From the NCBI GenBank assembly GCA_964475115.1, contig CAYYVJ010000028.1, positions 1 through 22,852 on the forward strand: a DNA stretch of 22,852 nt, read 5' to 3'. The position numbers and the translations under genes were made by a program. The notes below the pieces were generated by a model. The model saw nothing but the letters and a program-made list of their open reading frames with translations, did not search any database and was not told the origin of the DNA. Positions 7,624-15,599 of the stretch are shown piece by piece. The stretch is from CAYYVJ01 sp964475115. GTDB taxonomy: Bacteria > Bacillota > Clostridia > Lachnospirales > Lachnospiraceae. Within the stretch, counting starts at the first letter, position 1. Every line of letters starts with the position of its first letter.

Positions 7624-8964
7624 ATGAACGAAAGATTATTTTCTGAAAAAGACCTACGCAAATTAGTTATTCCATTATTTATAGAACAATTCTTTGCAGT
7701 TACCGTTGGAATGGCTGACATTATTATGGTATCTGCAGTCGGAGAATCTGCAATGTCTGGTGTCTCATTAGTAGACACCATTAATATTTTACTAATTAAT
7801 GTTTTTTCAGCCTTAGCAACAGGAGGTGCCGTTGTATCTGCACGCTATATCGGCCGAAAAGAAAAAGATGAAGCAAATAGTGCTGCTGGGCAGTTACTCC
7901 TTGTAGTTACAGCCATTTCGATTCTCATCATGATATTTACCCTAATAGGAAACCGCCACATTCTAAATCTCGTATTTGGAGATGTAAACGCGGCGGTTAT
8001 GAATAATGCAGTTCTATATTTTTATATATCAGCACTTTCCTATCCATTTTTAGGGATTTATAACGCCTGTGCTGCACTATGCAGATCCATGGGTAATTCC
8101 AAGGTTACTATGCAAACATCACTTATCATGAACCTAATCAATATTTTTGGTAATGCTATCTTAATTTATGGATTCCATTTTGGAGTATTGGGTGTTGCTA
8201 TTCCAACCTTAATTTCTCGAATTGTGGCCGCAATCCTCATGTTCTTTGTTATAACCAATCAGACTAACTTAATTCATATAGATCAAAAGCTCAAGCTTGG
8301 TTTTCGCCCTGACATGATTAAGCAGATTCTACGCATAGGTATTCCTACTGGCTTAGAAAATAGCATCTTCCAATTGGGCAAAATTTTAGTACAAAGTCTC
8401 ATTGCAAGTTTTGGTACAGCAGCCATTGCTGCAAATGCAGTAGCTGGTACGTTTGCTAGTTTTGAAGTAATTCCAGGTGCAGCCATTAGTCTATCGTTAA
8501 TCACTGTAGTTGGACAATCAATCGGAGCAGGTAGGTTGGAAGAAGCGGCAGATTACGTGAAGAAGCTTATGAAGTTCGCTCACATAGGTATAAGTATTGT
8601 TTCTATACCAATTTGTATCCTAAGTCCTTTGCTTTTAAAACTCTTTAACCTATCTGAGGAAGCCTCCAGGATAGCACTTTGGCTCATCCTATACCACGGT
8701 ATCGTCTGTATCATATTTTGGCCACCTTCATTTTCACTGCCAAATGTTCTTCGTGCAGCGGATGAATCCAAATACACCATGAGAATATCCCTACTTTCCA
8801 TGTGGCTTTGTCGTATTGTATTAAGCTACGTTCTTGGAGGTTTATTGGGATGGGGAGTGTATGGAGTTTGGTTTGCCATGTCAATTGACTGGGTATTTAG
8901 AGGCATCTTCTTTCTCCGCAGAATCCGTAGTGGCAAATGGCTTGAAAAGTATCAGACATTATAA
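7624..8964 (+). CDS. MATE family multidrug efflux transporter
   Basis: An integral membrane antiporter that typically exports cationic drugs or metabolites using H+ or Na+ gradients. The 446-residue protein is hydrophobic throughout, with about 12 predicted membrane spans in two halves. The MATE signature region IPLFIEQFFAVTVGMADIIMV is in span 1. The repeat-like ILRIGIPTGLENSIFQLGKIL opens the second half, as expected from the internal duplication. Length is normal for NorM/DinF-type MATE proteins. The ribosome site is weak (AGAGAAG before ATG 7624). It has its own promoter and is divergent from ABC pair A. Its last 6 bases overlap the end of the converging ABC pair B. Substrate and coupling ion cannot be told from sequence. 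Confidence 0.9.
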   Translation: MNERLFSEKDLRKLVIPLFIEQFFAVTVGMADIIMVSAVGESAMSGVSLVDTINILLINVFSALATGGAVVSARYIGRKEKDEANSAAGQLLLVVTAISILIMIFTLIGNRHILNLVFGDVNAAVMNNAVLYFYISALSYPFLGIYNACAALCRSMGNSKVTMQTSLIMNLINIFGNAILIYGFHFGVLGVAIPTLISRIVAAILMFFVITNQTNLIHIDQKLKLGFRPDMIKQILRIGIPTGLENSIFQLGKILVQSLIASFGTAAIAANAVAGTFASFEVIPGAAISLSLITVVGQSIGAGRLEEAADYVKKLMKFAHIGISIVSIPICILSPLLLKLFNLSEEASRIALWLILYHGIVCIIFWPPSFSLPNVLRAADESKYTMRISLLSMWLCRIVLSYVLGGLLGWGVYGVWFAMSIDWVFRGIFFLRRIRSGKWLEKYQTL

Positions 8965-10740
8965 ACTTCTAAATTGTGCCTGGTAAAGTTCATAGTAAGC
9001 ACCTTTTTTCTCCATAAGTTCCTGGTGATTTCCTGCTTCTGCAATTTTCCCTTGATCAATAACAAAGATCTGATCCGCTTTTTTTATGGTAGAAAGTCTA
9101 TGAGCGATTACAAAGGAAGTTCTACCCTTTAACAATGCTTCAATTCCTTTTTGCACCAATATCTCTGTATGTGTATCGATACTAGAGGTGGCTTCATCTA
9201 AAATCAAAATCTTTGGTTTAGAAACCATAGTTCTTGCAAAAGCAAGAAGCTGCCTCTGGCCAATCGACAATCTCGCACCACGTTCACTAATCTCTGTATC
9301 ATAACCTTTTTCTAACTTCATAATAAAATCATGAGCATTTACTGCTTTTGCTGCTTCAATGATTTCCTCATCTGTTGCATCTAATTTTCCATATTTAATA
9401 TTTTCTTTAATCGTAGCAGAGAATAAGAAATTATCTTGTGTCATTACTCCCATTTGCATCCTTAAACTATGAATGGATACATCTTTTAAACTATGACCAT
9501 CTACGTAGATGTCTCCCTCTTTAATATCATAAAATCGACTAATTAGGTTGACAATTGTGGTTTTCCCAGCTCCAGTAGGGCCAACTAAGGCAATGCTTTC
9601 CCCTGGCTCAATTTCAAAGCTTACATTATCTAAAACCTTTTTATCTTTTTCATCTAAGTATGCAAAGGATACTTTATCAAACACTACCCTTCCCTGAACA
9701 TCTGGAAGTTCATGTACTCCCTCTTTATCCACGATTTCAGGCTCTGTGTCTAAAATATCAAAGACACGCTCTGCAGCCGACAGATTGGTGATAATCTTAT
9801 TATATAAATTTGCAAGATTTCTAAGTGGACTCCAAAACATACCAATATAGGTGGAAAACGCCATTAGAGTACCAATTCCAACTTTATCTATTCCAACAAT
9901 CTTGATACCAATAAAGTACAATAAAAATCCACCAATTCCCCATGTTGCATCAATAACGGGGCCGAAAGCATCTGCGTAAATAACCGCATCTATAAATGAC
10001 TTCTTATGCTCTTCTAACAATTCAGTAAAGCTTTCTACCGATTCATCTTCCGCTGTAAAACTTTGAATAATTCTTACACCAGATAAATCCTCGTGAATAA
10101 AAGCATTAATATTTGAATTCTTTTTCCTAAAAATCTGCCATCTTTTATGAGAACGAGTTTGAATAAAATACATTCCTACTGCTAAGATTGGTAGAGTTAT
10201 TAAAGCTGCCATAGCAAGTCTAGCATTCTTTATTAGCATAATTGCCGCCACAGCTATTATTGTTATAAGATCTGGAAATAAAGTGGTTACACTGTCTGCA
10301 AGAATCTCTTTTAAGGAATTTACGTCTCCAATTATTCTTGCAAGTATTTTTCCTGTAGGTCTACTATCAAAAAAGCTAAAGCTCAATTTTTGCACATGAA
10401 TATACAATTCATTTCTAATTGCAACTAGCACTTGATTGGACAAGGTTGACATAATATACATGCGCAGTTTTACTCCTGCTATGAATATTACATTTATTCC
10501 TATGGCAAATGCGCCTAATATCAATAGACCTTTTAGATCCCCTTGAGCAATGTGTACATCTACTGCTCTTTCAATAATTAGTGGATTCATCATGGATATC
10601 GTAATAGTTACAGCCATAATTCCAAAAACCCACAGGATTTGCTTTTTATAGCTTCCTAAATATTTATATAATCGAAATAGAGTATCCTTTTTAAAGACTT
10701 CTTTTTGGTACTCATCTTCTCTAAATGTATTAACTGACAT
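8959..10740 (-). CDS. ABC exporter half-transporter, pair B, catalytic subunit
   Basis: Half-transporter of 593 residues, BmrD/YheH-like in layout: a short polar N-terminus, six-helix exporter domain (about 35-330), then the ATPase (about 350-593). Walker A GPTGAGKTT (387-395), Q-loop Gln435, Walker B LILDE with Glu516 and switch His547 are intact. The signature is LSIGQ (491-495), where Ile replaces the first Gly of LSGGQ. This signature would face the partner's ATP site and weaken it. It follows its partner by 17 bp. Its ribosome site is an unusual run, AAGGGGGG, before ATG 10740. The 3' end overlaps the convergent MATE gene by 6 bp, with no terminator. Confidence 0.92.
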   Translation of the reverse strand: MSVNTFREDEYQKEVFKKDTLFRLYKYLGSYKKQILWVFGIMAVTITISMMNPLIIERAVDVHIAQGDLKGLLILGAFAIGINVIFIAGVKLRMYIMSTLSNQVLVAIRNELYIHVQKLSFSFFDSRPTGKILARIIGDVNSLKEILADSVTTLFPDLITIIAVAAIMLIKNARLAMAALITLPILAVGMYFIQTRSHKRWQIFRKKNSNINAFIHEDLSGVRIIQSFTAEDESVESFTELLEEHKKSFIDAVIYADAFGPVIDATWGIGGFLLYFIGIKIVGIDKVGIGTLMAFSTYIGMFWSPLRNLANLYNKIITNLSAAERVFDILDTEPEIVDKEGVHELPDVQGRVVFDKVSFAYLDEKDKKVLDNVSFEIEPGESIALVGPTGAGKTTIVNLISRFYDIKEGDIYVDGHSLKDVSIHSLRMQMGVMTQDNFLFSATIKENIKYGKLDATDEEIIEAAKAVNAHDFIMKLEKGYDTEISERGARLSIGQRQLLAFARTMVSKPKILILDEATSSIDTHTEILVQKGIEALLKGRTSFVIAHRLSTIKKADQIFVIDQGKIAEAGNHQELMEKKGAYYELYQAQFRSL

Positions 10741-10757
10741 AAAATATTCCCCCCTTT

Positions 10758-12485
10758 TTAACCATCATAACCTTCATACTGGGCCTTATAAGTCGCATAG
10801 TAGAGTCCTTGTTTGTTCATTAATTCTTTATGATTTCCTCTTTCTGCTATCTTCCCATCCTCTAATATTATGATTTCTTCTGCATTCTTTACTGCAGAAA
10901 TTCTATGAGCAATAATGATCTTTGTTGTATCTGTCAACATTTGTAACTTTTGTTGAATTTCATATTCTGTTTCCATGTCTAATGCAGATGTGGAATCATC
11001 CATAACCAATATTGGAGCTGCCTTTGCAAGGGCTCTAGCTATACTAATTCTTTGCTTTTGCCCACCAGATAGTCCCACACCCCTTTCACCGATAACCGTT
11101 TCGTATCCGCTGGTCATATCTTCTATAAATCCCTTCGCACTTGCTGCATCTGCTGCCTGCCTAATGGTTTCAGATTCCAGAGTATACTTACTTCCAATTT
11201 TGATATTTTCTTCAATGGTATCTGAAAATAAAAAAACGTCCTGCATAACCACGGATATGCTTTTCCTTAATTCCCTTAAAGGAAGCTGCTTTATATTTAT
11301 ACCGTCTACGAGAATTTCTCCCTCCGTAACATCATAGAATCGCTCCAAAAGATTGATTATTGAAGTTTTTCCCGATCCAGTCATACCCATAATTCCTATG
11401 GTCTTTCCCTTTTTTACTTTTAAATTAATTCCCTCAAGAATTTTTGAATCATAAAGTTCAAAGCAAACATTTTTAAATTCAATTTCTCCTTTTATTTCAT
11501 CCAAGATTACTGGATTTTCGGGTTCTTTAATTTCAGATTCTTCTGCCAATATTTTATTAATCTTTTTATTTGAGGCCACTGCAGAAGCAAAATCGTTACT
11601 TAACCATCCTAGTAATTCCATAGGCCATATTATATTATTTGCATATTCTACAAAAGCTCCCAATTCACCGATAGTTATCGCATCTTTCATAACTAAAATT
11701 CCACCTACGGTAATTACAGAAATCAATAATACTTTTGTTAAAAAAGATATATTTGGATAGTGTTTTATTAAAGTTTTAGCTTGTTGCATATTTAATTCAT
11801 AGTATTTTTTGTTATGCTTTTCAAATTTCTCAATTTCAAAGGCTTCTCTTGCAAATGACTTTACTGTTCTTACACCAGCCAAATTTTCTTGAGCTACCGT
11901 GTTTAATTCTGCATTCTGCTCACTAATTGCTTCGTATACAGTACCTAATTTCTTTTCCATAACTACAGCAATATATCCTACCATAGGCATAATCAGCAAA
12001 GGTATAATTGTTAAGATTGGACTTATGCTAAACATGCTATATAGAACTATCGTTGTATGAATGATACATTCAATAATTAGCATTCCTACAAAACCAATTG
12101 CATTCCAAACCTTATCTACATCATCTTTTACTCGAGCCATTAGTTCGCCTGTATTGTTTTTATCAAAATAACGAATGGATAATTTTTGAATGTGCTGAAA
12201 TAAATTCTTTCTCATATCAGCGGCAATATTAACACTCGCCATATCAAATACAAATTCTTTTACATATTGAAAAATGGCTCTACCAAATCCAATTCCTAAT
12301 AAAGCCAAAAGTAACCTCATTAAAAGTTCTGCTCTTCCATCTACAATTACATCATCTATAATACTTCTTGTAATTCTTGGTGAAGTAACATCTAAAGAAA
12401 TACTGATAACCATAGAAATTATTCCTAGTACGTATAGATACCAATATTTAGCTAAATATTTTCCGATCCGATTCATTTTTTTCAT
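10758..12485 (-). CDS. ABC exporter half-transporter, pair B, degenerate-site subunit
   Basis: Half-transporter of about 575 residues, BmrC/YheI-like, with six membrane spans then an ATPase. Walker A GMTGSGKTS (367-375), Q-loop Gln415, canonical signature LSGGQ (472-476) and switch His527 are visible. Walker B is LVMDD, with Asp497 in place of the catalytic Glu. With the partner's LSIGQ this gives one weak and one normal ATP site per heterodimer. Start choice: ATG 12485 follows GAGGGGG closely. ATG 12503 has no ribosome site. ATG 12476, three codons inside, is also possible. It is the first gene of pair B, downstream on the same strand of a 25-residue peptide mini-gene. Confidence 0.9.
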   Translation of the reverse strand: MKKMNRIGKYLAKYWYLYVLGIISMVISISLDVTSPRITRSIIDDVIVDGRAELLMRLLLALLGIGFGRAIFQYVKEFVFDMASVNIAADMRKNLFQHIQKLSIRYFDKNNTGELMARVKDDVDKVWNAIGFVGMLIIECIIHTTIVLYSMFSISPILTIIPLLIMPMVGYIAVVMEKKLGTVYEAISEQNAELNTVAQENLAGVRTVKSFAREAFEIEKFEKHNKKYYELNMQQAKTLIKHYPNISFLTKVLLISVITVGGILVMKDAITIGELGAFVEYANNIIWPMELLGWLSNDFASAVASNKKINKILAEESEIKEPENPVILDEIKGEIEFKNVCFELYDSKILEGINLKVKKGKTIGIMGMTGSGKTSIINLLERFYDVTEGEILVDGINIKQLPLRELRKSISVVMQDVFLFSDTIEENIKIGSKYTLESETIRQAADAASAKGFIEDMTSGYETVIGERGVGLSGGQKQRISIARALAKAAPILVMDDSTSALDMETEYEIQQKLQMLTDTTKIIIAHRISAVKNAEEIIILEDGKIAERGNHKELMNKQGLYYATYKAQYEGYDG

Positions 12486-12533
12486 ATCCCCCTCATTGCC
12501 CATCTTTAATTGTCATTTTCTCAATTGTACAGC

Positions 12534-12539
12534 ATTATA
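12534..12539 (-). promoter_or_regulatory. Possible -10 element for ABC pair B
   Basis: A perfect TATAAT on the minus strand, about 50 bp before the chosen start. No convincing -35 is found at 16-18 bp (CAATGA at 17). It would allow pair B to be transcribed without read-through from the peptide mini-gene. Confidence 0.35.
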
Positions 12540-12572
12540 AAATTTCTTTTCTTCTTTCATTGCATAAAGAAA

Positions 12573-12590
12573 GACAGACCATGGTCTGCC
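12573..12590 (-). terminator. Second hairpin in the pair B leader, possible weak terminator
   Basis: On the minus strand GGCAGAC / GUCUGUC form a 7-bp stem (one G-U) with a CAUG loop, followed by TTTCTTT. The core 12575-12588 is a perfect 14-bp palindrome in DNA. The interrupted T-run makes termination uncertain. A third stem, TAAGTAG/CTACTTA (12614-12620 with 12634-12640), lies between this and the strong terminator. Confidence 0.35.
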
Positions 12591-12639
12591 TACGGAAAAT
12601 TTATTAATTGATGTAAGTAGAGTATCTATTTTTCTACTT

Positions 12640-12672
12640 AAAAAATGCCGTAGTCATTCATAGACTACGGCA
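12640..12672 (-). terminator. Intrinsic terminator of the peptide mini-gene
   Basis: A perfect 10-bp stem, TGCCGTAGTC (12646-12655) with GACTACGGCA (12663-12672), and a 7-base loop. On the minus strand it is followed by six T residues (12645-12640). The plus-strand side has no T-run, so it acts on minus-strand transcripts, which here means the peptide mRNA and any read-through from the HAD gene. Confidence 0.85.
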
Positions 12673-12725
12673 CATTCATTCATCACTCAAATCCACATAA
12701 TTATACTATCAATTATATGACTTAT

Positions 12726-12803
12726 TTATGCTGCACAGCTGAGGTAGGCTACTAAATTTTTATTTGTTTTGTCAATGTTGTTAATTTGTTTCATTGTGTT
12801 CAT
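12726..12803 (-). CDS. 25-residue peptide of unknown function (mini-gene)
   Basis: A short ORF in a gap otherwise empty of genes. ATG at 12803-12801 stands 7 bases after a full AAGGAGGT site (12818-12811). The product has a polar Lys/Asn-rich N-terminal part (MNTMKQINN..., 16 residues) and a hydrophobic C-terminal nonapeptide, LVAYLSCAA, with a single Cys three from the end. No signal peptide, double-Gly leader or membrane span is evident. It has its own -35/-10 (12856-12884) and an intrinsic terminator (12640-12672), giving a transcript of about 0.2 kb. ABC exporter pair B lies downstream on the same strand. It could be a precursor of an exported or modified peptide, a signal peptide pheromone, or a regulatory leader peptide. 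I do not recognise the family. Translation is strongly supported; function is not. Confidence 0.65.
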   Translation of the reverse strand: MNTMKQINNIDKTNKNLVAYLSCAA

Positions 12804-12855
12804 AATTCCTACCTCCTTTTCTTATTTTTTGAATAAATTGTATTGTTTCTCATTT

Positions 12856-12884
12856 ATACTAAACAATAAATATAATTTTGTCAA
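12856..12884 (-). promoter_or_regulatory. Promoter of the peptide mini-gene
   Basis: Minus-strand consensus -35 TTGACA (12884-12879), a 17-bp spacer and -10 TAGTAT (12861-12856). Expected start is near 12849, leaving about 45 bases before the ATG. It begins only 10 bp after the HAD stop codon, and no terminator separates the two. Confidence 0.7.
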
Positions 12885-12894
12885 TCTTTTTTTA

Positions 12895-13545
12895 TCAAGA
12901 AAAAAAGATTTCTAAATCTTTAGGATTTTCCATAATAAAGTCTGCACCTTCCGCTTCCAATATTTCTCTATCTCTAAATCCCCATGTAACGCCTACTGAA
13001 GTAACCTTTGCATTCTTTGCGGTCTTAATATCTACCTCAGAATCTCCTACAAATATCGTATCGTCTTCTTTTGAATCAAGCTCTGCAAGTGCCTTATAAA
13101 CAGAATCTGGAGCTGGCTTTTTTGCAACCCCTTCAGAGGAACCAATGGCTACTTGAATAAATCCTTTAAATTCTTCTTCACATAAAACCTTCACCGCTTC
13201 ATCCATTTTATTTGAAACAACAGCCATTTTAATGCTTTTAGACTTTAGGCTTTCTAATAACTCCATAATTCCACTATAAGGCCGTGTCTGATTATTCATA
13301 TTGTTGTTATAATGTGTTTTAAAAATATCTAAGCATTCTTTTAGATCTTTTTTGTCAATATCTTTTGGGACAGCACGTTCAATGAGCTTTTCCACACCAT
13401 TTCCTATAAATCTACGTACTTCGTCCACAGTTCTACGGGGATATCCACATCCTTCTAAAGCGTAATTTACGCTTGCCGCCAAATCATCTAAGGTATTTAA
13501 CAATGTTCCATCTAAATCAAAAATTACTGTAGAAAACTTCTTCAT
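12895..13545 (-). CDS. HAD-superfamily phosphatase, phosphoglycolate phosphatase-like
   Basis: A cytosolic phosphohydrolase of 216 residues. HAD motif I is FDLDGTLLNT (nucleophile Asp10, acid/base Asp12). Motif II is VVSNK (Ser111), motif III is KKPAPD (Lys143) and motif IV is FVGDSEVDI (Asp168, Asp172 for Mg2+). The four-helix cap lies between motifs I and II, as in the Gph/PGMB subgroup. It may clear phosphoglycolate or another small phosphate ester; the exact substrate cannot be told. Start ATG 13545 has a GAGGTG site. It begins 15 bp after the uup stop and is probably in the same transcript. No terminator follows, so read-through into the peptide mini-gene is likely. Confidence 0.9.
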   Translation of the reverse strand: MKKFSTVIFDLDGTLLNTLDDLAASVNYALEGCGYPRRTVDEVRRFIGNGVEKLIERAVPKDIDKKDLKECLDIFKTHYNNNMNNQTRPYSGIMELLESLKSKSIKMAVVSNKMDEAVKVLCEEEFKGFIQVAIGSSEGVAKKPAPDSVYKALAELDSKEDDTIFVGDSEVDIKTAKNAKVTSVGVTWGFRDREILEAEGADFIMENPKDLEIFFS

Positions 13546-13560
13546 TTTTTCACCTCTTTT

Positions 13561-15375
13561 TTATTTTCCATTTGACTTTTGTTCTTCTATTTGCTCTGCC
13601 AGATCATTTAAATACACCCAACGCTCCATCTTTTCATCTAGTTCTATCGCCAATTTTTCTTTTTCTTCCATTAATTCACTTAATTTAGAATAATTGGTCG
13701 CTGACTGCGCAATAAGCAATTCTGTTTTCTCTATTTTTTCTTCTAAGCTAGCAATATCTTCATCGATAGTCTCATATTCTTTTTGCTCTTGGTAAGAAAA
13801 TTTAAGTCTTGTATCTTTTGATTTCCAACTTGTATCTTTTTTAGTTGTTGTTTCTGGCTTACTCATTCCCACAGTAATAGATTCTAATTCTTCTTCTATA
13901 CTTGCTTTATAATCAGAGAAATTCCCTTCATACTGTTTTATTACTCCATCTCCACTAAAAGCAAAAATTCTATCCACTACTTTATCTAGAAAGAATCTAT
14001 CATGGGACACACTTACTACTATTCCGTCAAAGTCCTGTAGGTAATCTTCTAATATAGTTAAAGTAGTAATATCTAAATCATTCGTAGGCTCATCAAGCAC
14101 CAGTACATTTGGCGCCTCCATAAGAACTTTTAAAAGATATAGTCTTCTTTTCTCTCCACCTGACAGCTTGGATATAAGAGAATATTGCATAGCTCCTGTA
14201 AATAGAAAACGCTCTAACATTTGGGACGCTGTAACCGTTCCGTTTACTGTTTCAATGTATTCACCAACATTTTTTATAAAATCTATCACCTTTAAGCTTT
14301 CATCCATATACTCATTTTCCTGAGAAAAATAACCCACTTTAACAGTCTGTCCTACTTCTACCGTTCCGCTGTCTGCTTCTATTACACCTGTTAGTATCTT
14401 CAACAAGGTGCTCTTTCCGCAACCATTTGGTCCAATGATTCCAATCCGATCTCCAGGCAACAAAATATAGGTGAATTCTTTTATTAATTTCTTTTCACCA
14501 AAGGACTTAGAAACTTCATTCAATTCAATCGTCTTTTTTCCAAGCCTGGAAGAAATGGAACTCATCTCTACAGATTGATCCATTTCGATCACCTTACGAT
14601 TCTTCAAATTTTCAAATCTTTGTATATGTGCCTTTTGTTTGGTAGAACGGGCTCTAGCCCCTCTCATCATCCATTCAAGCTCCATTCTATAAAGACTCTT
14701 GTTTTTTCGTTCTGTAGCTATTTCCATCTCTTCTCTTTCTGCCTTTAACCTCACAAATTCAGAATAATTTGCCACATAACTATAGAGATTTCCTTTCTCA
14801 ATTTCCACAATCTTATTCGTAACTTTATCTAAAAAGTACCTATCATGAGTTACCATTAAGAATGCGCCCTTGTACTTTCTCAAATATTCCTCTAGCCATT
14901 CAGCCATTTCATTATCTAAGTGGTTAGTTGGCTCATCTAGGACTAACAAGTCCGCTGGTGTTAAGAGTGTTCGAACCAATGCCACCCTTTTTTTCTGCCC
15001 TCCTGATAAATAGTTAGGCGTTTCATCTACATCCACAATGCCCAATTTTAGAAGCATACTTCTTGCTTCTCCCTCTAGATCACGATACTCTTCTTCCGCT
15101 TTTTGCCCTGTAACCACATTTTCTAATATAGACTTAGTATTGTCAAACGTTGGTATCTGAGGCAAGTATCCAATTCTTAAATTCTTTCGATAAGTAATCA
15201 CTCCAAGATCAGGTTCTTCAATTCCTGCAATCAACTTTAGGAGGGTGGATTTCCCTGTTCCATTAATTCCAAGAACACCAATTTTATCCCCTTCATGTAC
15301 TCCTAAGGTGACTTGGTCAAATAACAATCTCTCTGTGAAGCTTTTACTCATCTTATCTATTGTTAATAAATTCAT
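13561..15375 (-). CDS. uup: ABC-F ATPase, Uup-type
   Basis: A soluble protein with two ATPase domains and no membrane part. ABC-F proteins act on ribosomes, and Uup has also been linked to DNA branch structures and precise transposon excision. The 604-residue product has NBD1 with Walker A GINGTGKST (36-44), LSGGQ (121-125), Walker B Glu146 and His175. The linker (about 205-285) includes the Arg-rich MMRGARARSTKQKAHIQRF. NBD2 has GPNGCGKST (313-321), LSGGE (402-406), Glu427 and His456. A C-terminal charged coiled coil (about 525-602) after LKFSYQEQKEYE is typical of Uup. Start ATG 15375 follows AAAGG. It lies upstream of the HAD gene. An antibiotic-resistance ABC-F is less likely, given the Uup C-terminus. 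Confidence 0.9.
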   Translation of the reverse strand: MNLLTIDKMSKSFTERLLFDQVTLGVHEGDKIGVLGINGTGKSTLLKLIAGIEEPDLGVITYRKNLRIGYLPQIPTFDNTKSILENVVTGQKAEEEYRDLEGEARSMLLKLGIVDVDETPNYLSGGQKKRVALVRTLLTPADLLVLDEPTNHLDNEMAEWLEEYLRKYKGAFLMVTHDRYFLDKVTNKIVEIEKGNLYSYVANYSEFVRLKAEREEMEIATERKNKSLYRMELEWMMRGARARSTKQKAHIQRFENLKNRKVIEMDQSVEMSSISSRLGKKTIELNEVSKSFGEKKLIKEFTYILLPGDRIGIIGPNGCGKSTLLKILTGVIEADSGTVEVGQTVKVGYFSQENEYMDESLKVIDFIKNVGEYIETVNGTVTASQMLERFLFTGAMQYSLISKLSGGEKRRLYLLKVLMEAPNVLVLDEPTNDLDITTLTILEDYLQDFDGIVVSVSHDRFFLDKVVDRIFAFSGDGVIKQYEGNFSDYKASIEEELESITVGMSKPETTTKKDTSWKSKDTRLKFSYQEQKEYETIDEDIASLEEKIEKTELLIAQSATNYSKLSELMEEKEKLAIELDEKMERWVYLNDLAEQIEEQKSNGK

Positions 15376-15409
15376 TGTTTATACCTTTCTGCTTATCCTT
15401 GTTTTACTC

Positions 15410-15435
15410 ATACTTTCCCACTAAGGAAAAGTATA
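15410..15435 (-). promoter_or_regulatory. uup promoter -10 overlapped by an inverted repeat
   Basis: Minus-strand extended -10 TGT-TATACT (TATACT 15435-15430) with a poor -35. A dyad of ATACTTTCCC (15410-15419) and GGAAAAGTAT (15425-15434), 9 of 10 positions paired, covers the -10 and the expected transcription start. In minus-strand RNA the odd pair is a G-U, so it could act as an operator or as a 5' hairpin. Confidence 0.4.
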
Positions 15436-15516
15436 ACATATCTATGACTGCAAATAAAGAAGGCTTATCGAATAAAAGATATGAATAAATCCCCCATAGT
15501 ATATTTTATTACTTTG

Positions 15517-15525
15517 TGCTATAAT
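15517..15525 (+). promoter_or_regulatory. Extended -10 promoter of the HPr-like gene
   Basis: TGC-TATAAT (TATAAT 15520-15525), with no good -35 (TAGTAT at 17 bp). It gives a leader of about 65-70 bases. The 15376-15599 gap holds this promoter and the divergent uup promoter; nothing else was seen there. Confidence 0.5.
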
Positions 15526-15599
15526 ACCCTTAAGAATTTCATTTACTTATTTGGATTATATTATCTTGTTACTACTATATTTTATAGGGGGTTATCATT

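Noticed and set aside
12486..12503. ATG at 12503 as the start of the pair B first subunit
   Set aside because: It has no ribosome site. The GAGGGGG run lies after it and before the ATG at 12485.
12646..12672. Perfect hairpin read as a plus-strand terminator
   Set aside because: The plus-strand side is followed by ACATTCATTC with no T-run. The six-T run is on the minus strand, so it serves the peptide transcript.
12726..12803. Peptide as an AgrD-type cyclic autoinducer precursor
   Set aside because: AgrD has a Cys a few residues inside a core and a charged C-terminal tail after it. Here only two Ala follow the Cys, and no AgrB-like protease gene is in the window.
12536..12900. CRISPR array or mobile-element ends in the hairpin-rich gap
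   Set aside because: The hairpins differ in sequence, no repeated unit with regular spacing is present, and there is no transposase or target-site duplication.
13561..15375. ABC-F gene as an antibiotic-resistance (ribosomal protection) protein
   Set aside because: The C-terminal coiled coil after LKFSYQEQKEYE and the NBD2 pattern fit Uup, a housekeeping ABC-F type.
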